Shown piece after piece: positions 38,002 through 45,961 of a stretch of 48,676 nt of DNA. How positions within the stretch are numbered: the first letter of the stretch is position 1; every line of letters starts with the position of its first letter. A program made the position numbers and the translations under genes. This stretch comes from JAUIIK01 sp963745675 (GTDB lineage Bacteria > Chloroflexota > Chloroflexia > Thermomicrobiales > CFX8). The notes under the pieces are model-generated. The model saw nothing but the letters and a program-made list of their open reading frames with translations. It was not told the DNA's origin and ran no database searches. The stretch is taken from positions 1 through 48,676 of the forward strand of contig CAVUYM010000032.1 in NCBI GenBank assembly GCA_963745675.1, read 5' to 3'.

Positions 38002-39610
38002 CTATACCGGTACAACCGCCTCTGCCGGCACAATGTTCGGCACTTCGTTCGGTCGACACTCGCCATACGTTTCCACTCGCCGGTTCGCTCCCGTGTAGCG
38101 GTTCACACAGGTGAACAGGTTGCCATCGTCCGGCACAACATGGAGCTGCGCTCGTGGCGGGCAATTCGCACCGCTCAGGTAGGAGACCGCACCAGTGTAG
38201 GGGTTGATGCAGAAGCTCATCGGGTAGTCGTCTGGCACCAGCAGTTCGGTTTCGGATCCCAAACAGCCCCCGCCGTTCACCGGGCTCCGCAACTGACCGG
38301 TGTAGGGATTGACGCAGAGCGGATACTGCGCTGCCGTCTGCAGTTCGACGGCGCCGATGTCACAACCCGCTCCCGAGGGCCGTGGAAGTCCGCGCTGGTC
38401 CAGCGCCGGGCAGTTCGGATCGCCATTGTCGAGCGCATCACTGTTGCCTTGTAGCAAGTGCGTCTCGGTATAGCCGCCGTTGTCCGCCAGATCGGCCAGA
38501 TCGGCATCGGCGTCGTACAGGTCCGTTGGCTGATCCAGATCGCAAGTGTCATCGCTGTCGAGGTTATAACCGTTGCTGGTGAAGTCACCGTAGCAATCGT
38601 CGCTGTCATTATTGGCGATGATCGTGTTCAACAGATTGACCGTGCCGCCATTGTCGTTATAGATCCCGCCACCGTCATCATATGCATCGTTGTCGGTAAT
38701 CGTCGAACTATTGAGCGTGACGACACCCTCATAGTAGTCGACCTGGATGGCGCCCCCATCATATCCGGCTTCGTTCCCGGAGAAGGTGCTGCTGGTGATC
38801 GTGACGATCGCGTCCTCAACCTGAATCGCGCCACCTTCATCGTCGGCATAATTATCCGAGAAGGTTGTACGCAGGATCGTCACCGATCCGCCATCAATGT
38901 CGCCATCGATGTCGATCGCGCCACCGTCTCCGTCGTCCGGCATCGTTGTTGTCGAAGGTGCTGTCTTCGATGATTACCGTGCCACCATCGAGTTCAATCG
39001 CGCCAGCGTCGTCATACGCCTCATTGTCCCGGAAGGTACTGCGCTTGATCGTCAGCGTCGTCCCGTAATTCGTATCGATGACGCCGCCATCTTCATCCGA
39101 ATAATTGTCAAAGAACTCCGAGTCGGTGATCGTCATCGTGCCACTACCTTCATTCACCAAGGCACCGGCATTGTAGTAAGACTCATTGCTCGAGACCGTA
39201 CTCTGCGCGATCGTCAACGATCCCTCGTTCCAGATCGCGCCACCTTCATCCTCATAGCCATTCGTCAGCGTGATATTGCGTACCTCGAGCGAGCCGCCCG
39301 AGTTCACGTAGAACAGCCGCGTCGAATCGTCGCCATCCAGGGTGATCAGATCCGCACCGTCGATAATCACCGTGTTGCCGGATGTGATCGTCTTCTGGCT
39401 GGAAAAGATGATCGTCGCCGGCCCGCCACAGTTGAAGGTGATCGTCCCGCCACCACCCGTCTGTGCCGTCGCCAGCGCCGCATCAAACTCTGCTTCCCCG
39501 CACGGTGCTGCCACCACCGCATTTCCAGCTACCGCCACCCCAACCGGCAGCAGCGGCACCAATCCGGCCAGCAAACCAATCGCCATCAACAATCGCCATG
39601 GTCGTCGCAT
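38002..39610 (-). pseudogene. secreted parallel beta-helix protein 4 (tandem copy), one frameshift
   Basis: ATG 39610 follows AGGGGAA with good spacing; ATG 39616 sits too close to the site. The signal peptide is LLMAIGLLAGLVPLLPVGVA. Beta-helix rungs run from about residue 60 (DLITLDGDDSTRLFYVNSGG; SEFFDNYSDEDGGVIDTNYG) to about 390. The frame changes once, near 38938, where one extra base is seen relative to copy 3, which is intact there. The C-terminus carries LCVNPYTGQLRSPVNGGGCL, FCINPYTGAVSYLSGANCPP and TCVNRYTGANRRVETYGECR, ending EAVVPV. About 535 residues. It is otherwise nearly identical to copy 3, so the duplication is recent or under gene conversion. Confidence 0.8.
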
Positions 39611-39772
39611 ATGCATTCCCCTGTTCCCGCATCGAATTCGTCACCTCAGTCTAGCCTCTGTACGTGCAGGAGACAAGATTGGGGCGGCACTCAGGACGAA
39701 GGGGCCACAAACCCGGCAACAGAGCGTTGTGGGTAGCTGAGCAAGACAATATGGCGAGACCGGCGACCTAGA

Positions 39773-40660
39773 TCAATCTTCCCGCGCATCCTGTGCATCG
39801 AGATAGCGCTGCCCCAATCCTCCATAACGGAAGTACGGTCCGGCCTTCGGACCAAAACCATCCGGCCAGCACTCCAGCAGCACGTTTTCGCAGAGTTGCC
39901 TGTACACGCCGTCTCCGTCCTCGCGCATACCCTCCAGCGGATAGCCGCAAACCTCGATCCCGCCGCGCGAGCGCCAGAAATCGAGCATCCCGATGCGCCC
40001 ATCTTCGCTGTCGAGATTGACGATCCACTGCCCGGTCGCCTCGAAATAGAGGGCGTTCGGGTCTACGCTCTCGATACCCTCTTCCAACGCTTCTCGCACC
40101 AGCGCCACGAATCGCGGCCACTCGAAACCTGGTCCCGGATCGGCGTGGTTCCCGGTGCCGCCGAAGCGCCCCGGATGGACCGGGTCCGGCACCTCGTTGT
40201 GGCCGATGATGTGCTCGCGATCCGGCAAGATGCCCGGGTTGCGCCGGATGATTCGCGCCGCCAGCCGGGCCAGCCCCCGATACTCAGCCTCGCTCCACGG
40301 ATCAGATAGCCGCAGCTTCTCGTGCTCGACGTTAATCGCCCGCAGGTTGTAGTCGCGATTTCCCGCCGCCCAGGCCGCGTCGCGCTCCGGCAACAGCTGC
40401 GCTCGCGGCGAACCGTCCGGCCAGGTCAGGTAGTGCGCCGAGTTGCCATTCGGACCGTTCAACCAGCCGAGGCTATCAACCCCGGCCGTGATATGGAGAA
40501 TCAGCAGATCCACATCATGCCCGTCTCGACCCCAGCTTCCCGGGGTGCTGGGCTCCCTCTGGGGAGGGCCATAGCCATACTCGCCGCTCCGGTCCGGCAC
40601 GAACTCGATCTCGGGATCGTCCCACCAGGTCAGCTCAAAGCCCGGCTCCCGCCAGCGCAT
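39773..40660 (-). CDS. N-acetylmuramoyl-L-alanine amidase (Ami_2 type endolysin)
   Basis: 295 residues, no signal peptide. It cuts the bond between N-acetylmuramic acid and the stem peptide. Ami_2 landmarks are VDLLILHITAGVD (first zinc His), GNSAHYLTWPDGS, AINVEHEKL, EHIIGHNEVPDP (second His) and GNHADPGPGFEW with the HxDPG end. A C-terminal domain from about residue 195 (LDFWRSRGGIEVCGYPLEGM; YRQLCENVLLECWPDGFG) looks like the FGYP-type wall or ligand-binding repeats of Chloroflexi and actinobacteria. Its ATG overlaps the end of the upstream gene by 26 bases, so the two are coupled as a lysis pair of the phage-type block. Confidence 0.88.
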   Translation of the reverse strand: MRWREPGFELTWWDDPEIEFVPDRSGEYGYGPPQREPSTPGSWGRDGHDVDLLILHITAGVDSLGWLNGPNGNSAHYLTWPDGSPRAQLLPERDAAWAAGNRDYNLRAINVEHEKLRLSDPWSEAEYRGLARLAARIIRRNPGILPDREHIIGHNEVPDPVHPGRFGGTGNHADPGPGFEWPRFVALVREALEEGIESVDPNALYFEATGQWIVNLDSEDGRIGMLDFWRSRGGIEVCGYPLEGMREDGDGVYRQLCENVLLECWPDGFGPKAGPYFRYGGLGQRYLDAQDARED

Positions 40661-41156
40661 TCAATCTGTCGGCGACAAACTGCAGATACTCTTCAGCGTC
40701 ATCCTCTGTCCATATCGAAAGCACCTGTCGCAGCGTCACCGCGAATCGCTGCCGGTAGACGTAGCCAGGATCGTCGACACGCGCCATGCCATCCCGCAAA
40801 CTATCTTCGACCGAGCGGTAGCGCACATACGGCCCCTCGCGATCGTCGATTCCGGCTCGCCGCAGCTCCGCCGTCGTCACCAGCTCATGTTCGAGACCCG
40901 GTACTCTGACACTGCGCGCATTCGTCCAGCTATTCGTCTCCAGCCGCAGCGCCACCGCCTGCGGATCGGTCAGCAGCCGGTGCTCGCGCAACCCGATCGC
41001 CAGCCATACGGCTGGATCGTGCCCGCCATCCTCGATCAGCCGATAGAGCGCCGCAGCCCGTGCCGCCCACGGACTTTCTACACGCCGCAGCTCCTCTTCG
41101 AAGCGCGCAGGACTGACTCTCGGGCGACTGCGAAAAGCCGTATCCGGGGTGTACAT
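40635..41156 (-). CDS. glucosaminidase-like or lysozyme-like phage-block protein
   Basis: 173 residues from ATG 41156, preceded by AAGGAAGGAA. The middle resembles the mannosyl-glycoprotein endo-beta-N-acetylglucosaminidase fold: VWLAIGLREHRLLTDPQAV with a candidate catalytic Glu in REH, LETNSWTNARSVRVPG, and VRYRSVEDSLRDGMARVDDP. This pattern (long N-terminal helix, ExxxxL, then a W/S loop and an FxS-type motif) is typical of such enzymes. It pairs with the amidase that overlaps its 3' end. No signal peptide is seen, so it would need a holin or would be a virion protein. Moderate confidence on family. Confidence 0.65.
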   Translation of the reverse strand: MYTPDTAFRSRPRVSPARFEEELRRVESPWAARAAALYRLIEDGGHDPAVWLAIGLREHRLLTDPQAVALRLETNSWTNARSVRVPGLEHELVTTAELRRAGIDDREGPYVRYRSVEDSLRDGMARVDDPGYVYRQRFAVTLRQVLSIWTEDDAEEYLQFVADRLNALAGAGL

Positions 41157-41197
41157 GTTGAGTTCCTTCCTTATATAGGTTGCGCAGTACTGGAAAC

Positions 41198-41340
41198 GCC
41201 CTCACCCCCGGCCCCTCTCGGGGCGCCCTCTGGACCACTGGGAGAGGGGTGTCCAGTTGTTCAGAGCGGATTGCCGCGAACGAGATCTCCTTGCCTTACT
41301 CCCCTCTCCCAGCATTGGGAGAGGGGCCGGGGGTGAGGGC
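41198..41340. mobile_element. 143-bp MITE-like element with 22-bp terminal inverted repeats
   Basis: It begins GCCCTCACCCCCGGCCCCTC TC and ends with the exact 22-base complement. It is built of two palindromic halves (CCCCTCTC...GAGAGGGG) around a unique core. It has no ORF. A second element of exactly the same length lies at 45392-45534. The low-complexity stretch 41341-41395 shows nothing else. Confidence 0.7.
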
Positions 41341-41395
41341 TTCTTCGGCTTTCCTACAACCTACTCACTACAACCTACAAACTCATCCCACTCCC

Positions 41396-41503
41396 CTACT
41401 CCCGCCAGTCCCGCGCGTGCCTCCCGACCACCATCCCGAACAACGCCGTCAACACCATCAACCCGTACAGCTTCCACTTCCCGAACACATACGCATCCTT
41501 CAC
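41396..41503 (-). CDS. tiny one-helix membrane protein in the phage-type block
   Basis: 35 residues from GTG 41503, with AGGAAG five bases upstream. KDAYVFGKWKLYGLMVLTAL followed by FGMVVGRHARDWRE is one membrane segment flanked by charges. It stands between the beta-propeller-like gene and the two lysins, where a small holin or anchor would be expected. The reading is short, so this rests on the ribosome-binding site, the clean membrane segment and position. Confidence 0.5.
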   Translation of the reverse strand: MKDAYVFGKWKLYGLMVLTALFGMVVGRHARDWRE

Positions 41504-41601
41504 CGCATCTTCCTTTCTGCCGCACAGAAAAACCGGCCAGTGGCCGGCTCGACTCTTCTCTAATCCCCAATCCCTCTTCCCTAATCCCTCCGCCCTATTC
41601 C

Positions 41602-43377
41602 CTAGACCCGCTGATCGCCCTCAACCAGCGTCAGCTTCATCCGCGTCGCAACGTGCAGCGTCGCGTCGGCCGGGCTTGGCCACTCCTCCTCGATATCGGT
41701 CAGAGTGACGGTCGCGTGTGACGCCCCGTCGACATCTGTGAATGCGCTGACTTCGTTCAAGCGCGCCCAGAGGTTGGAGCGGATCGTCGTCGCCGCGAGA
41801 CCGAGGCTCGCGCCCTCGCGGTTGACCAACCCATCCTGCGCGAGAACTGTCAGACGCCAGCGCCGTTGCAGCGTCCGGCTGCTGCTGGCAGGCGTGCTCG
41901 CCACGCCATCACCGCCGCCGTCATCCTCGGTGACGTTCCAATCCGCCCAGAGCGCCGCCAGCGCCGGCGCCAGCCCCGACGTTGCGCTGAGGTTGACCCG
42001 CACCATCAGTACCCGGGCTGTGACGTCGCTCAAATCGGCAGTTATGCGCTCGTGTTCGTCATCGACCGTCTGGCTGCTGCCGGCATTCGTCCAGCTGCGT
42101 CCGGCGTCGACACTGTATTGCAGTTGCGCAGACCAGGAGCCGACACTCTCGCCGTCCGGCCGGTGGAACTCCGCGCCGAGCGCCGACCAGTCCTTGTCGC
42201 GTTCGATCGCTTCGCCGGTCAACGCCGTCGCCGCGCTGTAGCTGTCGACGTATTCGCTAGCGTCATCGGGGTCGCGGTCATCGAAGGCCAGCAGATCGCT
42301 ATCGTTGTCGATCGTCGCTCCGGCCAGCCCGATTGGCCCCGGATGAATCTGATCGACCGATCCTTCGACAAAGAACCAGGCATCGCCATCCCAGGCCCAG
42401 ACGCCGCTGGTGCCGTAGTAGTTGTCCAGCCGCGCCAGCACCCAGCCGCCGAATCCAACCAGCTGATCCACCGCCCCGGGTGCGTCGACATAGCGCCAGC
42501 GGCCAGAAAAGCCATCCTGCCGCCAGAGATCGCCATCGACCGCCGCCAGCGCCATGCCCCGGTGCGCCAGGAGCGTCACCGCACTCGCATTGCTGACCGG
42601 TTGGGCCACCGGCAAGACCTGGAAGGGCGCGCCATCGACATCTTCCAGCAGATACCACGCTTGCGTCGTCGCGATGAGGATGCCGCCGGCGACTGGCGCC
42701 ATAGCCAGCACCTCGCCGCTGACGGTGTAGCTCGGCGCGCTCGAAAAGGTCGCTGTCCAGACATAGACCGTGTCCGGCTCGCCTGGCTTCACGACAACCG
42801 GGCGGTCGGCCAGCATCGTGATCAGGTCAGCCTTTTCACCTGCCCCGAAGACCGATGTCGTCCAGCTGCTGGAACCATCCTGCCAGCGCGCGACATCCTG
42901 GCTGGCTCCGAAAGCGACGAAGATATCGCGATCGCCGCGCACCGCCAGGCCGACAGGTGTAGCGCCCATACTGCTCTTGCGGCTCGTGATCGAGCTGGAG
43001 TTCCAGCGGTAGAGCGTCGTCCCGCTGGCCAGGAAGCCGTAGTCCTTCGCACCGATGCCGACTCGCCCGCTCGTGCTCGCGATAATTCCCGTCCGCGCCT
43101 CGGCCAGCGGCGGCGGTCCAAGGCCGCCAGCGCCAATTGGAAATGCCATCCGCCAGGCCGGTCCAACCGACGGCAACAGCCCTCCACGTCCTCCGGCAAC
43201 CGCGCCAACGAGCCCAAGATCCGCCGCCACAGCACGCCCCTCGCGCTGACTCAACGGCAGCGCCGGAGCTGTTCCCGGCATCGCCGCCGTCGTCTCGGTG
43301 ATCACGACACTATCCGCCCGGTAGCTCCCGGGCAGCACCATATAGCCCACGCCATCCAGCGTGATATCCGTACTCAT
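41602..43377 (-). CDS. large beta-propeller-like phage-block protein
   Basis: 591 residues, frame intact, no signal peptide. The region 100-400 has repeated blades like YGFLASGTTLYRWNSSS, VGLAVRGDRDIFVAFGASQD, WDGDAWFFVEG and AVDGDLWRQDGFSGRWRYVD, which suggest a six- or seven-bladed propeller. Residues about 410-500 form a beta-sandwich (LQYSVDAGRSWTNAGSSQTV), and the end (VSAFTDVDGASHATVTLTDI) resembles the C-termini of phage tail or baseplate proteins. It is encoded directly after the connector-like gene. Function is unknown; a virion or spike protein is the best guess. Confidence 0.6.
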   Translation of the reverse strand: MSTDITLDGVGYMVLPGSYRADSVVITETTAAMPGTAPALPLSQREGRAVAADLGLVGAVAGGRGGLLPSVGPAWRMAFPIGAGGLGPPPLAEARTGIIASTSGRVGIGAKDYGFLASGTTLYRWNSSSITSRKSSMGATPVGLAVRGDRDIFVAFGASQDVARWQDGSSSWTTSVFGAGEKADLITMLADRPVVVKPGEPDTVYVWTATFSSAPSYTVSGEVLAMAPVAGGILIATTQAWYLLEDVDGAPFQVLPVAQPVSNASAVTLLAHRGMALAAVDGDLWRQDGFSGRWRYVDAPGAVDQLVGFGGWVLARLDNYYGTSGVWAWDGDAWFFVEGSVDQIHPGPIGLAGATIDNDSDLLAFDDRDPDDASEYVDSYSAATALTGEAIERDKDWSALGAEFHRPDGESVGSWSAQLQYSVDAGRSWTNAGSSQTVDDEHERITADLSDVTARVLMVRVNLSATSGLAPALAALWADWNVTEDDGGGDGVASTPASSSRTLQRRWRLTVLAQDGLVNREGASLGLAATTIRSNLWARLNEVSAFTDVDGASHATVTLTDIEEEWPSPADATLHVATRMKLTLVEGDQRV

Positions 43378-43404
43378 GTTTCATTCCGTTTCTTAGATCG
43401 TTTC

Positions 43405-43540
43405 GTAGCGAAGGGATTAGGGACGAGGGATTAGGGATTAGGGCAAAGATGGGACAGCCCACGCCATTGTCAACTCGTCTTTCCTCTCCCCTCTCCTGGC
43501 ATTGGGAGAGGGGCCAGGGGTGAGGGCTCCCAGATTCCCT
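43405..43540. repeat. cluster of short dispersed repeats between genes
   Basis: Between the connector-like and propeller-like genes lie AGGGATTAGGG runs (43416-43444) and one half of the MITE-like element, CTCCCCTCTC...GAGAGGGG...GTGAGGGC (43488-43530). The same AGGGATTAGGG repeats return at 41562-41605 and 44160-44200. Confidence 0.6.
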
Positions 43541-43548
43541 ATTCCATA

Positions 43549-44130
43549 CTACCTGCCCACCAGCGTCGTCGTCGCCCGCCGCTGTCGCTGCCCGAAAGCC
43601 TGCTCGAACTCTTCCCGCGCTCTCCGGATGATGTAGCCCGACGCATTCCCGGCAACCGGTCCCGAGCGCTTCAGTTCCTGGACACTGCGCTGTTCGAGCG
43701 CCTTCCAGACCCCGCCGAGCACCAGCAATCCGATGTCCGCCTCCGGCACATCGCTCACCGCGTGGCTCGTCAAATGCCAGATCGTCAGCGTCTGAGCCGG
43801 CAGCGGCCTGGTGAACCAGATCGTCCCGGCGAAAGTCTCCCAGGCTTGTCGCTCGTCGGCTGTCCTCGCCACCGGCGCGGCACGCTTCGGCATGACCGAA
43901 CCATCTGCCAGCGTCACCCGGACGACGCTTCTGGCATAGACCGGCATCGGCACATTCGTTCCATTGGCCGAAATCGCCGCCGTCGCCGTCGCTTCCAGTG
44001 GGAAGCGCTCGTTGTAGAGCTCCAGCGCCGAGGTGATCCCCTCATCCAGTTCGTCGTCCGACCATACCGCCGCGCTCGATTCTTCGAGCCGCAACCTCAC
44101 CCTCCCCCGCACATCCGCGAGAGTAGCCAT
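43549..44130 (-). CDS. phage head-tail connector/adaptor-like protein
   Basis: 193 residues, frame intact. The start ATLADVRGRVRLRLEESSAA is followed by VWSDDELDEGITSALELYNE, the usual N-terminal helix bundle of phage connector or neck proteins that sit between portal and tail. A beta region follows (PVYARSVVRVTLADGSVMPK), then the helical end (IIRRAREEFEQAFGQRQRR). It directly follows the portal gene. In ordinary phages a protease and the major capsid gene would separate the two; they are missing here. Family by pattern and position. Confidence 0.6.
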   Translation of the reverse strand: MATLADVRGRVRLRLEESSAAVWSDDELDEGITSALELYNERFPLEATATAAISANGTNVPMPVYARSVVRVTLADGSVMPKRAAPVARTADERQAWETFAGTIWFTRPLPAQTLTIWHLTSHAVSDVPEADIGLLVLGGVWKALEQRSVQELKRSGPVAGNASGYIIRRAREEFEQAFGQRQRRATTTLVGR

Positions 44131-44182
44131 CGTTTTTCCTTTCGTTCGAAGGGACTGAGAAGTAGGGATTGGGGACTAGGGA

Positions 44183-45754
44183 TTAGGGATTAGAGGAATG
44201 CCGAACAGCGTCGTCGGCTGCTCTTCTATTACCTGTTCCCTCTTCCCTCTTCCCTAACTCCTCGATCTCGTCGAGCACGCGGCTCCAGCTCGCCTCCGCA
44301 TCGGCATCGCCGAGCACCGCCATCGCATCGCGGCGGGAGTGGATGTTGGCTGCCACCAGCCGGGCTTCCGAGCGCACCAGCGCTTCACGGTCACTGGGCA
44401 GCACCTCGCTCCAGACCGCCTGCGTCTGCCGCAGCCCGCCGAGTTCCAGCCCACCGAAACGCTCGAGCAGATCGAGAATCATCGCGTTGCGCTTGCGGTA
44501 GACCATCTCCCAGGTGCGGCGCTTGCGCATCACCTTCTGCACCAGCGGCTGGATCTCGACCTCCAGCGCCACGCCCGAGAGCGAGCGTCCCGAGTCGCCG
44601 AAGGCCGTCCGCGGCGTCTCCGAGAGATCGTGCAGTTGCCGGTAGAGCAGGTCGAGATAGTCGATGTGCAACCGCACGCCACCACCCGAGAGCATGTCGA
44701 GCAGATACGCTTTCGACGCCTCCGGCAACTCCCAGACGGCGCCAGCATCGACCCTGATGCCCTCCGAGCCAGTCACATTCTCCAGCACCGTGATCGGATA
44801 GCCCGCCACCTCGAGAATCCGGCTCAACGTCGTCATCCGCCGGTTCAATTCCCGGCAGACCTCGACCAGATCCTCCAGATCGCTAGCACCCCAGAACTCG
44901 TGCGGCCGCGCCAGATTCGGGTAGATCACAAAAGGAATCCAGCCATACGGGTTCGCCTCATCCCGCACAACCTCCCCATCCACCTCCACCCGCCACCGCT
45001 CCCCCGTCCAATCCTCAACAACCCGCGCCTGCTTCCTCCCTTCCCTCTGGGCACCCTCTAGGTACGAGGGAGGGGCCGGGGGAGGGAGCTTGGCTGCTTC
45101 CCTCTTCCCTGTTACCTCTTCCCTATTCCCTCCGTACAACATCAACACGTCATCGCCATCAAGCTCATAGCGCTGCACCACCCGCGTCAGCACCGACGGA
45201 TCATCCGCCCGCCACCAGGCCCACAACCCCTGCGGATCGACCGCCGCCACAACCGGCCGCCGGTCCTCGCCATTCCAGGTCACCTTGAAGGCCCCGTCAC
45301 CCAGCACCGCACTATCGACAGCACTCTGAAAATCCAGCGTATGCAGATCCAGCGCCAGATAGACCTCGTTGAGGGCGGCTTCGGCAAGACGGCCCTCACC
45401 CCCCGGCCCCCTCTCCCAATCCTGGGAGAGGGGGTGTAAAGCAGGACGTGTCTTGCGTTGGTCCGCTGTTCGGCTCCCCTCTCCCCCGCTGGAGCGCAGC
45501 GCAAGCGTGTGGGAGAGGGGTTGGGGGTGAGGGCTAACATCGAACGTCACCGGCCTCGGCATCAGGTAGCTGGCCGACTTCCGCACCAGCGTCCGGGCAT
45601 AGTTGACCGTCAACCTGCGTTCGCCGGCCCTGCGCCGCTCGTCCCACTGATCACCTTCGTAGAAGGCCAGGTATTTCCGGTAGCGGTTCATCCGCGCCGT
45701 GTCGCGGCCATCCAGCCACTGCCACTGCGTCGTGCCCGTTGCCTGTTCGAGCAT
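44183..45754 (-). CDS. phage portal protein with in-frame repeat insertions
   Basis: 523 residues, SPP1 gp6-like portal that forms the ring through which DNA enters the capsid. The N-terminus is NRYRKYLAFYEGDQWDERRR and LTVNYARTLVRKSASYLMPR. Later come DLEDLVEVCRELNRRMTTLS, the clip/wing region, and DSGRSLSGVALEVEIQPLV with the typical end helices (KRRTWEMVYRKRNAMILDLL). Residues 74-121 are the translation of a MITE-like element, and a second repeat adds residues around 205-240 (near 45030-45145). Neither insert breaks the frame. Such long low-complexity insertions near the base of a portal would be unusual, so the protein may not be functional. The nearest terminase is 25 kb away. Confidence 0.8.
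   Translation of the reverse strand: MLEQATGTTQWQWLDGRDTARMNRYRKYLAFYEGDQWDERRRAGERRLTVNYARTLVRKSASYLMPRPVTFDVSPHPQPLSHTLALRSSGGEGSRTADQRKTRPALHPLSQDWERGPGGEGRLAEAALNEVYLALDLHTLDFQSAVDSAVLGDGAFKVTWNGEDRRPVVAAVDPQGLWAWWRADDPSVLTRVVQRYELDGDDVLMLYGGNREEVTGKREAAKLPPPAPPSYLEGAQREGRKQARVVEDWTGERWRVEVDGEVVRDEANPYGWIPFVIYPNLARPHEFWGASDLEDLVEVCRELNRRMTTLSRILEVAGYPITVLENVTGSEGIRVDAGAVWELPEASKAYLLDMLSGGGVRLHIDYLDLLYRQLHDLSETPRTAFGDSGRSLSGVALEVEIQPLVQKVMRKRRTWEMVYRKRNAMILDLLERFGGLELGGLRQTQAVWSEVLPSDREALVRSEARLVAANIHSRRDAMAVLGDADAEASWSRVLDEIEELGKREEGTGNRRAADDAVRHSSNP
45030..45150. repeat. dispersed repeat translated inside the portal gene
   Basis: Includes CCTCCCTCGTACCTAGAGGG and the run CTCTTCCCTGTTACCTCTTC. 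The repeat adds about 35 residues (KREAAKLPPPAPPSYLEGAQ...) to the portal frame. Related runs lie at 41562-41605 and 44218-44262. Confidence 0.5.
45392..45534. mobile_element. second 143-bp MITE-like element, inside the portal gene
   Basis: Its ends, GCCCTCACCCCC and GGGGGTGAGGGC, are inverted repeats, and the inside again has two outward palindromes (CCCTCTCCC...GGGAGAGGG). It has exactly the length of the element at 41198-41340. It is read through in frame as portal residues 74-121. Confidence 0.65.
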
Positions 45755-45841
45755 CGTCGTTTCCTTTCACGATGAGGATGCCGTGCGCGTCCAATCAGTT
45801 CCCGTTTGCCTGTACCGGCCACCACCGAACGCGGCAAAACG

Positions 45842-45871
45842 AAACGAGCGACCCCGTAAGGTCGCTCGTTT
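45842..45871 (-). terminator. intrinsic terminator of the YadA-like gene
   Basis: AAACGAGCGACC (45842-45853) pairs perfectly with GGTCGCTCGTTT (45860-45871) around a six-base loop. On the minus strand it is followed by CGTTTTG. It lies about 90 bases after the stop at 45962. Confidence 0.75.
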
Positions 45872-45961
45872 CTGCGTTTGGACCGTGTGACCGGTCGCGT
45901 TGAATGCGTCGCTATCTGGCGGCTAGGAGTCCTCGAACAGACTCCCTGCCACCTACCCTAT

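Larger units (their letters stand above)
35941..39660. repeat. tandem duplication of beta-helix genes 3 and 4 with flanks
   Basis: The marker GTACGTGCAG recurs at 35941, 37815 and 39660, so the units are 1,874 and 1,845 bases. The two units are near-identical over long stretches (for example 35941-36500 and 37815-38375), including non-coding flanks and the terminator-like hairpin. The first unit is more damaged. Confidence 0.85.
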
